Origin: Acidobacteriota bacterium
GTDB taxonomy: Bacteria; Acidobacteriota; Terriglobia; UBA7540
Length of the DNA: 11,750 nt
Direction: 5' to 3'
Assembly (NCBI GenBank): GCA_021828245.1
Contig: JAKASC010000053.1
Location: 1-11,750, forward strand
The stretch's first letter is position 1. Each line of letters begins with the position of its first letter. Positions 6,218-11,750 of this stretch are shown piece after piece. Below the pieces are notes generated by a model. That model saw only the letters and a list, made by a program, of their open reading frames with translations, was not told where the DNA came from and made no database searches. The position numbers and the translations under genes are program-made.

Positions 6218-6542
6218 AACCGACTTGCACGAACTCATGCAGCTATGCCAAGAGGCGAAGGAATTCACGGAGTTCGGAAAGAAATACGTCCTGCTTGTGG
6301 GACTTAAATTGCCGGAGGGGTGCACACCGAATGTTGTGGACGCCCTGCTTTGCCTCGATGAGCGCGACGGCTATTCAACAAGGCTGTACTTCGCGCAGAA
6401 GGTGTCGTCGAAAAATGGAGTCAATTGGAATGCGGTGAATGTGACTATTCTGCAACGGAATTGGTTTGCGTACTCGTGGAGAGTTGAGGCGAGTCCGCGC
6501 CCGATTGAGATTCTGGCGCAGCACTTGAAGGCATTTCGATGA
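6207..6542 (+). CDS. Prokaryotic E2-like protein (Prok-E2 family E type)
   Basis: This is a 111-residue cytoplasmic protein with the pattern I associate with prokaryotic E2 family E: KYVLLVGLKLPEGC (26-39), VDALLCLDERDGY (44-56), STRLYFAQKV (57-66), NWNAVNVTILQRNWFAYSWR (73-92) and a C-terminal helix IEILAQHLKAF (100-110). It should accept or position the activated ubiquitin-like protein. All three cysteines (C14, C39, C49) precede the region where a classical E2 carries its catalytic Cys, and none follows position 49. C39 or C49 could be used, or the protein may be a non-thioester scaffold. The ATG at 6207 is preferred over an in-frame GTG at 6195, which lies deeper in the upstream gene. It ends with an ATGA overlap into the JAB gene. 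Confidence 0.7.
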   Translation: MATETDLHELMQLCQEAKEFTEFGKKYVLLVGLKLPEGCTPNVVDALLCLDERDGYSTRLYFAQKVSSKNGVNWNAVNVTILQRNWFAYSWRVEASPRPIEILAQHLKAFR

Positions 6543-7048
6543 AGGTCCATTTCAAACTCAGAACGGCAATGGTTGGGGAAATACTGGCTGACCTTCGTCG
6601 GCCTCATGCCTTCGCCGCTGAAAGGGCTGGGTTCATTGGGTGTAAAGTGAGCGCATATAAGAGCGGGATTTTGGTTCTCGCTCACACCTACATCAGACTG
6701 CAGGATGACTGGTATATTGATGACCCTCGCTATGGATGCTTCTTCAACGCCGACGCTTTGCGGGCTGCAATGCAGTTTGCGCTCACAAACGAAGCCGCAA
6801 TGTTCCACGTTCACCTGCATGACCACAGTGGCCCACCCTGGTTTAGTGAAACCGATCTTCGCGAAGCACGTAGGTTTGTACCGGACTTTTGGAATGTTAA
6901 GCCCGAGCTACCTCATGGCGTGCTCGTGTTGAGCGCGGACGGGGCCGCTGGCCTGTGTTGGTACCCTCACAAGGAGAGGCCCATTAGGATACGCAAGATC
7001 ACCTCCGTTGGTTTGCCGGTGCGGTTCCTCGGGGGATTCGATGGATAG
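6539..7048 (+). CDS. JAB/JAMM (Mov34/MPN/PAD-1-like) metalloprotease, putative deubiquitinase
   Basis: The 169-residue protein is a candidate zinc isopeptidase that removes the Ubl from targets and/or trims its SSHGD tail. The likely N-terminal catalytic glutamate is E29 in AERAGFIGC. The zinc region reads HVHLHDHSGPPWFSETD (90-106), ending in the S-x-x-D of the JAMM motif (S103, D106). The H90/H92 pair is 10 residues from that serine instead of the usual 7, and two further histidines (H94, H96) make the assignment of zinc ligands uncertain. A GPP-containing variant of this loop is familiar from bacterial JAB proteins paired with ThiF. The start overlaps the E2 stop by 4 nt, and the end overlaps the E1 start by 8 nt. 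Both imply coupled translation. Confidence 0.75.
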   Translation: MKVHFKLRTAMVGEILADLRRPHAFAAERAGFIGCKVSAYKSGILVLAHTYIRLQDDWYIDDPRYGCFFNADALRAAMQFALTNEAAMFHVHLHDHSGPPWFSETDLREARRFVPDFWNVKPELPHGVLVLSADGAAGLCWYPHKERPIRIRKITSVGLPVRFLGGFDG

Positions 7049-7841
7049 CCGTTTCAGTCGGCAGAGTTTCTTGGGCGAGCAATCGCAAGGAGTATTTCAG
7101 ACTGCTCGCGCAGGCATTGCCGGACTTGGAGGTGGCGGATCGCATGTCGCGCAGCAATTGGCGTATTTAGGTATTGGGCACTTTGCGTTGTTCGACCCCG
7201 ATTACATTGAGTTTCCGAATTTGAACCGGACCGTCGGCGCGACTTTCGCGGACGCTGTGTCAGGGACGCCCAAGGTCGCCGTGACAGAACGAATGGTAAA
7301 GGGCATCAATCCCTACGCCGAGGTCTGGGCGATTCAAGCGGAATGGCAAAGTGATTTGGCTTCCCTGCGGGCCTGCGATGTCATTTTCGGATGTCTCGAC
7401 GGGTTTGGCAGACGCAGGCAACTTGAAGAGAGCTGCCGTCGAGCGATGATTCCCCTCATAGATATCGGTATGGATGTACACCGAGGTGACCCGTATTCCA
7501 TCTCAGGTCAGGTGGTACTATCAATGCCCGGCGAGCCCTGCTTTAATTGCGTCGGTTTTATCCGAGAAAAGGACTTAGATGATGAGGGGCGTCGTTACGG
7601 TGAAGCGGGAGCCAATCCGCAGGTTGTGTGGCCGAATGGGGTCCTTGCATCCACAGCAGTCGGGATATTCGTTCAAATGTTCACGCCCTGGTGTCGTATC
7701 AATAGCGGGATAGGATTTCTTGGGTATGATGGCGACGGATTGACTTTGGAGCGGGATAGCAGGCTGACAGTTGCGAGAAATATGGAGTGCGTTCACTTCG
7801 AAGCAATCAGTGATGTGGGAGATCCGTTTTGGAAACCCTGA
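7041..7841 (+). CDS. ThiF/E1-like ubiquitin-activating enzyme
   Basis: The 266-residue adenylating enzyme should activate the Ubl C-terminal glycine with ATP. Visible are the nucleotide loop GLGGGGSHVAQQL (28-40), the acidic end of strand 2 FDPD (51-54), the E1 signature asparagines and arginine FPNLNRTVG (58-66, N60/N62/R63), K78 in GTPKVAV, and the CLDGFGRR element (118-125) with D120. A single C-x-x-C (C167, C170) is present; the second pair that completes a zinc site in many ThiF/MoeB proteins is absent, so C167 or C170 may be the thioester cysteine. The ATG at 7041 sits 2 bases before the JAB stop region with GGGGGA upstream. An earlier in-frame GTG at 7008 would add 11 residues of JAB-overlapping sequence. 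It is the last clearly recognisable gene of the operon. Confidence 0.88.
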   Translation: MDSRFSRQSFLGEQSQGVFQTARAGIAGLGGGGSHVAQQLAYLGIGHFALFDPDYIEFPNLNRTVGATFADAVSGTPKVAVTERMVKGINPYAEVWAIQAEWQSDLASLRACDVIFGCLDGFGRRRQLEESCRRAMIPLIDIGMDVHRGDPYSISGQVVLSMPGEPCFNCVGFIREKDLDDEGRRYGEAGANPQVVWPNGVLASTAVGIFVQMFTPWCRINSGIGFLGYDGDGLTLERDSRLTVARNMECVHFEAISDVGDPFWKP

Positions 7842-8011
7842 GCCAATCGGCACGTTTAGGGATAGTGTCGCAAAAACCGTTCCTGCTTGAGGTGCATTTT
7901 GGGGTGCATATTCGCGTCCGAATTGGGTTAAGAGGGCCGAATGAGGTCATCGTAATTCGCAGAATACGCTTGAATCCGAACAGAAGGAACGGGGCGGGAA
8001 TGGTTTCCTAA
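7829..8011 (+). CDS. Possible small fifth gene of the operon, ending inside the tRNA scar
   Basis: A TTG-initiated 60-codon frame overlaps the E1 stop by 13 nt, with GGGAG 7 bp before the TTG. The product is basic (HIRVRIGL, VIRRIRLNPNRR) and has no domain I recognise. Its last codons and TAA come from the tRNA fragment starting at about 8002, so it may be a gene cut off by the island boundary, or a chance frame. The overlap style fits the operon. Confidence 0.3.
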   Translation: METLSQSARLGIVSQKPFLLEVHFGVHIRVRIGLRGPNEVIVIRRIRLNPNRRNGAGMVS

Positions 8012-8049
8012 ACCGCGGGTCGGGGGTTCGAATCCCTCCAGGCCTACCA
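8002..8049 (+). other. 3' fragment of tRNA-Arg(CCT), probable integration attachment site
   Basis: From part of the anticodon stem to CCA, this matches the 3' half of a tRNA. It has anticodon loop TTCCTAA (8005-8011, anticodon CCT at 8007-8009), a 3' anticodon stem ACCGC, a 5-nt variable loop, a T-arm GGGGG-TTCGAAT-CCCTC (8022-8038), the acceptor strand CAGGCCT, discriminator A (8046) and CCA (8047-8049). The expected partner strand and D-arm are absent upstream, and pairing in the anticodon stem fails at its outer end (positions 8000-8001). This is the pattern left when a tyrosine recombinase inserts an element into a tRNA, so it probably marks the right edge (8049) of an island. No intact copy or integrase is in the window. 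Confidence 0.8.
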
Positions 8050-8240
8050 TGCCATCGGGGTTCGCGAACCGGCTCCTTTGCGGTTCAGCTCCGGTCAGCC
8101 TCCGGCGCCGGGCGATGCCGAAGTGGAGTCATGGGCCGCTGGACTCGGCTGACGCAACAGAACATGTTTTGGCTTGCTCATCTATCGCAACGGCTCACTC
8201 GCCGATGGCGGTGGTATGATGATTGAAGGAGGCGGAGTTC

Positions 8241-8642
8241 ATGATGGCTGAGAAGGTGAAGAAGACCGATCAGGAATGGAAAGCCGCCCTCACCCCGGAA
8301 GAGTACACGGTGACGCGGCAGAAGGGAACGGAGCCTCCTTTCACCGGGCGATACTGGGACCAGCACGAGGCGGGCATTTATTGTTGTGTCTGCTGTGGGG
8401 CGGAATTATTCAGTTCGGAAACCAAGTTCGATTCCGGAACCGGCTGGCCAAGCTTTTGGGCCCCGCTCGATGCCGAGCGAATTGCGACGGAGATTGACCG
8501 GAGCTTTTCCATGCAACGCACGGAGCTCCTCTGCGCACGGTGCGACGCTCACTTGGGTCATCTTTTCCCCGACGGCCCACGACCAACAGGGCTTCGTTAT
8601 TGCATCAATTCGGCGGCTCTCCGATTCAAGCCTTCCGCTTAG
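8241..8642 (+). CDS. msrB: Peptide-methionine (R)-S-oxide reductase
   Basis: MsrB reduces methionine-R-sulfoxide in oxidised proteins, using thioredoxin. The 133 residues have the typical single-domain layout: substrate region TRQKGTEPPFTGRYWD (25-40), zinc CxxC pairs at C49/C52 (CVCCGAELF) and C98/C101 (CARCDAHLGHLFPDGP), FDSGTGWPSF (63-72), and the catalytic cysteine C121 in RYCINSAAL. There is no signal peptide, so it is cytoplasmic. I chose the ATG at 8241, with AAGGAGG 8 bp upstream. A TTG at 8223 is in frame but would use the ribosome binding site as coding sequence. A possible extended -10 (TGGTATGAT, 8212-8220) lies just upstream. It sits outside the island, and I see no link to the next genes. 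Confidence 0.95.
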   Translation: MMAEKVKKTDQEWKAALTPEEYTVTRQKGTEPPFTGRYWDQHEAGIYCCVCCGAELFSSETKFDSGTGWPSFWAPLDAERIATEIDRSFSMQRTELLCARCDAHLGHLFPDGPRPTGLRYCINSAALRFKPSA

Positions 8643-8878
8643 ATGAAATAGGAAAGTCCCACTGCTTCGCCTCAACTCTCCGGCTGTGCTCGCATCCCGA
8701 AGGCAATACAGATTTTCTCTCCCCAACACCCTTGACGCTGGTATCATTTGGCGGGTCGGGGCCAGGCCGGCCGAGATGAGATGGCTGGCGCGGCCGGCTG
8801 CGGAATATGATAGGCTAGTCAGCCCCAGCGAAGTGGCGAGAGGCACCGAGGATTACCTGGAGGAGCAAAAGGAGGCTT

Positions 8879-10237
8879 ATGCGTCGTCGTGAATTCTTAG
8901 CAGCGGGATGGGCCGCGGCTGCTGCGGCATCCGGACAAACAGCGGTCGGCAAGTTGCGCGCGGATCCGGCAGGCGCGGCGGGTCAGTCGAGCGTGGTCAC
9001 GCCGGTCTCGCGCCGTGCGGATATCTTTCTATCGCACCGGCTGGGAACGGATCATGCTGAAGCGATTTCGGTGCTGGACATGAACGGCGACGGCCGGCCC
9101 GATATTATCAGCGGCGCCTATTGGTATGAGAATCCCGGACCCGACCATACCCAATGGAAACGTCACCAATTCCGCTACATCAGCGTTTGGCCGTTTCACA
9201 TTGCCAATCAAACCAAAATTGAGTTTGTGGCGGATTGTATTCAATTTCTGGATGACGTCAACCACGACGGGGCGATGGATCTGGTGACGGCGGCTTGGCA
9301 GACGGACGGCATCTGGTGGTACGAGAACCCTCAGAAGGCCGATGTGTTCTGGAATCGGCACCTCATCTGCCACTCTCGGGCGACGGAAGGCGGCGTGCAG
9401 GCGGACATCAACGGCGACGGCAAGCCGGACATCGCATTTGCCCATTACGCGCCGTCCAACCTGATTTGGATTAACTTCGCGGGACCCAAACCCGTGGTCC
9501 ACTACGTCGGCGGCAAAGCGGTGGATGGCCACGGCGTGGGCGTGGCGGACATCAACGGCGACGGCAAGCCGGACCTGCTCTCCATTCACGGCTGGCTGGA
9601 AAATGTGGATGCCGACCGCGATCAGTGGCGCTGGCATCCGGAGTGGGAGTTGGGCGAAGCGGGCTTCCCCATCCTCGGCTACGATGTCAATGACGACGGG
9701 AAGATGGACATCATCTACGGTCATGGTCACAGCTTCGGCTTGTACTGGCTCGAGCAGCGGAAAGTGAACGGGAAGCGGAGCTGGAAGCGCCACATCATTG
9801 ACAACTCGTTCTCGGAGGCTCACGCCCTCAAGCTGGCGGATATTGACGGCGACGGCGAACCCGAGCTCATTACCGGCAAGCGTTATCGTGGCGACCCCGA
9901 CCCCGGTCTCTACGATCCGCTCTGCATCTTTTACTACAAGATCAACCGCCGCCGTGGCACGTTCACTCGCTTCCCGGTGAGTTACAACGGGACGGCGGAG
10001 ATTGGCACGCAGGTCATCGTCACGGACATTGACGGCGACGGAGACCAGGACATCCTTGTGGCGGGCAAGACGGGCGTTCATTGGCTGGAAAATCTGCGCA
10101 TTGATAAGGTGCCCGCTACCGTGCGCGAGAAGGAGCTGTGGCTCAATGTTAACTGGCCCTTCGCTGACGAGAGTGGACCGAATAGCCCGGCGGGCCATGA
10201 AATAGACAGCGCCTCCATCGTCAAGTGTGATGGATGA
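8879..10237 (+). CDS. Tat-exported FG-GAP/VCBS-repeat protein
   Basis: The 452-residue protein starts MRRREFLAAGWAAAAAASG, a twin-arginine (Tat) leader, so it is exported folded. The body is a beta-propeller-like series of seven calcium-binding loops of the form D-x-N/D-x-D-G-x-x-D/E, beginning at residues 67, 126, 176, 224, 269, 321 and 383. These lie between WYENP or WLEN segments. Such proteins bind ligands or polysaccharides, or serve as structural domains; no catalytic motif is visible. The ATG has AAGGAGG ending only 3 bp upstream, a short but usable spacing. A Tat-exported alpha-L-fucosidase follows 96 bp downstream, so a role in extracytoplasmic glycan use is plausible. A 30-bp DNA stretch repeats exactly at 9401-9430 and 9545-9574, in the loops at residues 176 and 224. 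Confidence 0.85.
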   Translation: MRRREFLAAGWAAAAAASGQTAVGKLRADPAGAAGQSSVVTPVSRRADIFLSHRLGTDHAEAISVLDMNGDGRPDIISGAYWYENPGPDHTQWKRHQFRYISVWPFHIANQTKIEFVADCIQFLDDVNHDGAMDLVTAAWQTDGIWWYENPQKADVFWNRHLICHSRATEGGVQADINGDGKPDIAFAHYAPSNLIWINFAGPKPVVHYVGGKAVDGHGVGVADINGDGKPDLLSIHGWLENVDADRDQWRWHPEWELGEAGFPILGYDVNDDGKMDIIYGHGHSFGLYWLEQRKVNGKRSWKRHIIDNSFSEAHALKLADIDGDGEPELITGKRYRGDPDPGLYDPLCIFYYKINRRRGTFTRFPVSYNGTAEIGTQVIVTDIDGDGDQDILVAGKTGVHWLENLRIDKVPATVREKELWLNVNWPFADESGPNSPAGHEIDSASIVKCDG

Positions 10238-10333
10238 CCGCGGCTGGTGGTCGGAACCTTTCGCTGCGCGGGGCAGGGCACGGCACGGTCTTTTGCCGGC
10301 CCGAATACTTTTTAAGGAGGCGAAGGTAGGGCG

Positions 10334-11750
10334 ATGAGACGACGCAGGTTTTTCCATATTTTGGGCGGTTTGGCCGCTCAATCCGCGGCCTGGTCATGGC
10401 CGGGCGCCAAAGCAGCCGAGCTAGGTTCTGCACCTCAAGACGCGGCGAACAGTGACGTGGGCCAGGCTGGCGCCTCGGCGATTGCGCCCGGCTTTGACCG
10501 TTACACCGAAGACTACGCTCAATTTTGCGCGACGCCGGCGCACCAGCGTGTCTTTTATGCCTTGCGGAACGGTCGCATTGTTTCCGAACATCTGAATGAC
10601 CAGGACTGGAGACCCACGGGCTGGGGGAATCCGCCGGCGTTGCCGGTTCCCGGAGGATCGCACGACGGCGTTCCCATGATTTCGCCCATTCCGGATTTGG
10701 CGGGCGATGGCCCGTACAAGGCCACGTGGGATTCGCTGCTTCAGTACGAGTGTCCCGAATGGTATCGCGACGCCAAGTTCGGCCTGTGGAATCACTGGAG
10801 CCCACAGTGCGTTCCTGAAGACGGCGACTGGTATGCCCGTAACCTCTACCGACAGGGCTCCAGGCAAAACCGCTTCCAGTTGGCCCATTATGGCCCTCCC
10901 TCCCGTTTTGGCTACAAAGACCTGTGCGCCCAGTGGACGTTGCTCAACTGGGAACCCGCCGAATTGATGGATCTGTATGTCCGCGCCGGCGCCAAGTTCT
11001 TTGTCGCCCTGGCCAATCATCATGATGGGTTTGACACCTGGAATTCCAAACATCACCCCTGGAACGCGGTCAATATTGGCCCGCATCGCGACGTCATCGG
11101 CACATGGGCGGCGGAAGCGCGGAAGCGCAATCTGCGCTTTGGCGTGACCGTCCACCAGGCTCGCAACTGGTGGTGGTTCCAAACCAGTCACGGCGCTGAC
11201 GCTTCCGGCCCCTTGGCCGGCGTCCCTTATGACGGCCGTTTGACGCTGGCGGAAGGCAAGCGTCAGTGGTGGGAAGGCTTCGACCCTCAGCAGCTTTACA
11301 GCGTCAAGCACCCCCACGATGCATTGCCGGACGTTTCCTACGTCAAAAACTTTTATGATCGCACCCGTGACTTGGTGGATCAGCACAACCCCGATTTGCT
11401 TTATTTTGACAACCCGCTTTTCCCGCTCGGCTGGGGCGGAATGAACATCGGTGCCTATTACTACAATCACAATCTGGCGTTGAACGGCGGCAAAATGGAA
11501 GGCGTCATCACCATCAAAGAGGTCCCACCGCATCTTGCCAAAGCCGTGGTTGCCGATATCGAGCGTGGCCTGGCCGCTCAAATCCTGCCTTATCCCTGGC
11601 AATCCGAGACCTGCATCGGCGAGTGGCACTATCAGCGCGCTTTGTTCAACCAGCCGGGGCCGTACGGGGGTTACATGCATCCCCGTCAGGTGATTCATTG
11701 GCTGGTGGATACGGTCAGCAAAAACGGAACCTTTCTGCTGAATATTCCCG
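10334..11750 (+). CDS. Alpha-L-fucosidase, GH29, Tat-exported (partial, runs off the right edge)
   Basis: GH29 enzymes hydrolyse alpha-L-fucosyl linkages by retention. The first 472 residues are present. They start with a Tat-like leader (MRRRRFFHILGGLAAQSAAW), so the enzyme is probably periplasmic or outside the cell. Family hallmarks are EWYRDAKFGLWNHWSPQ (142-158), KFFVALANHHDGFDTWNSKHH (221-241), with the conserved His pair at 229-230, DLLYFDNP (354-361) with the likely nucleophile D359, and the C-terminal barrel element HWLVDTVSKNGTFLLNIP (455-472). The usual 'DSWGY' neighbourhood reads CIGEWHY (427-433), so the acid/base residue cannot be assigned. The ATG at 10334 follows AGGTAGGG; a better AGGAGG lies 13 bp further away. 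It probably forms a unit with the VCBS gene. Confidence 0.9.
   Translation, partial: MRRRRFFHILGGLAAQSAAWSWPGAKAAELGSAPQDAANSDVGQAGASAIAPGFDRYTEDYAQFCATPAHQRVFYALRNGRIVSEHLNDQDWRPTGWGNPPALPVPGGSHDGVPMISPIPDLAGDGPYKATWDSLLQYECPEWYRDAKFGLWNHWSPQCVPEDGDWYARNLYRQGSRQNRFQLAHYGPPSRFGYKDLCAQWTLLNWEPAELMDLYVRAGAKFFVALANHHDGFDTWNSKHHPWNAVNIGPHRDVIGTWAAEARKRNLRFGVTVHQARNWWWFQTSHGADASGPLAGVPYDGRLTLAEGKRQWWEGFDPQQLYSVKHPHDALPDVSYVKNFYDRTRDLVDQHNPDLLYFDNPLFPLGWGGMNIGAYYYNHNLALNGGKMEGVITIKEVPPHLAKAVVADIERGLAAQILPYPWQSETCIGEWHYQRALFNQPGPYGGYMHPRQVIHWLVDTVSKNGTFLLNIP

Noticed and set aside
5945..7841. Direct naming as bilABCD
   Set aside because: The gene order agrees, but BilA has two ubiquitin-like domains and BilB a catalytic cysteine. 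Neither feature is seen here, so the Bil gene names are withheld.
7974..8049. Complete tRNA-Arg gene
   Set aside because: The D-arm and the 5' acceptor strand complementary to CAGGCCT are missing upstream, and the outer anticodon stem does not pair. Only the 3' half is present.
8059..8070. 12-bp palindrome GGTTCGCGAACC just after the tRNA fragment
   Set aside because: It is short, GC-rich and isolated, with no second copy or promoter beside it. It could be part of the old tRNA terminator, but no T run follows.
8732..8747. TTGACG plus TATCAT upstream of the VCBS gene as a promoter
   Set aside because: The two hexamers are only 4 bp apart. TGGTATCAT could act as an extended -10, but no -35 lies at a proper distance, so it is too weak to list.
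9029..10381. 450-residue frame on the minus strand opposite the VCBS-repeat gene
   Set aside because: It is an antisense shadow of a GC-rich gene with repeated GACGGCGAC loops. Its translation is low-complexity Val/Ala/Arg sequence, while the plus-strand frame has a Tat leader and seven clear calcium loops.
10421..11698. 425-residue frame on the minus strand opposite the fucosidase
   Set aside because: The plus strand encodes unmistakable GH29 motifs throughout. The antisense frame has no recognisable domain.
1..11750. CRISPR array, rRNA, or intact insertion sequence
   Set aside because: No regularly spaced repeats, rRNA-like sequence, transposase or integrase gene was found in the window.

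Overview
The window looks like a chromosomal segment of an acidobacterium (Acidobacteriota, Solibacter/Bryobacter-like); Verrucomicrobiota is the main alternative. The reasons are the signal-peptide protein at 210-944 with a C-terminal '(P)TVFVFRNGR...' domain that I associate with that phylum, the Tat-exported VCBS-repeat and GH29 enzymes with 'MRRR-F' leaders, and the hexuronate genes. This is family-level recognition, not a database result.

Layout. (1) 1-944: tail of an unknown gene and a secreted hypothetical protein. (2) 1012-3809: a hexuronate catabolism pair, a UxaE-type tagaturonate epimerase followed by a short-chain dehydrogenase that probably acts on fructuronate/mannonate, with a perfect inverted repeat upstream. 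(3) 3810-4502: a gene-poor, repeat-like stretch. (4) 4503-8049: a compact island. On the minus strand it has an XRE regulator and an ImmA/IrrE-like protein (overlapping by 4 nt), then a truncated 59-codon remnant. Divergently, on the plus strand, it has an overlapping four-gene operon: a ubiquitin-like protein ending in ...RGGG plus a five-residue tail, a prokaryotic E2-like protein, a JAB/JAMM isopeptidase and a ThiF/E1 activating enzyme. The island ends in a 48-bp 3' fragment of a tRNA-Arg(CCT) gene, the kind of scar left by integration into a tRNA. (5) 8241-11750: msrB, a Tat-exported VCBS-repeat protein and the start of a GH29 alpha-L-fucosidase.

The system worth attention is 4810-7841. 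The plus-strand genes make up a small bacterial ubiquitin-like conjugation pathway: E1 would activate the Ubl C-terminus, the E2-like protein would receive or present it, and the JAB protein would trim the precursor tail and/or cleave conjugates. The gene order matches the Bil (bacterial ISG15-like) antiphage systems, but the Ubl has one domain and the E2-like protein has no cysteine where a canonical E2 has its catalytic one. The intergenic region holds two near-consensus sigma70-like promoters pointing away from each other with overlapping -35 boxes, plus a 33-bp near-perfect palindrome over the predicted start of the Ubl transcript. This suggests that the XRE/ImmA pair keeps the operon repressed until a trigger. 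That regulatory model and an antiphage role are inferences from sequence and context.
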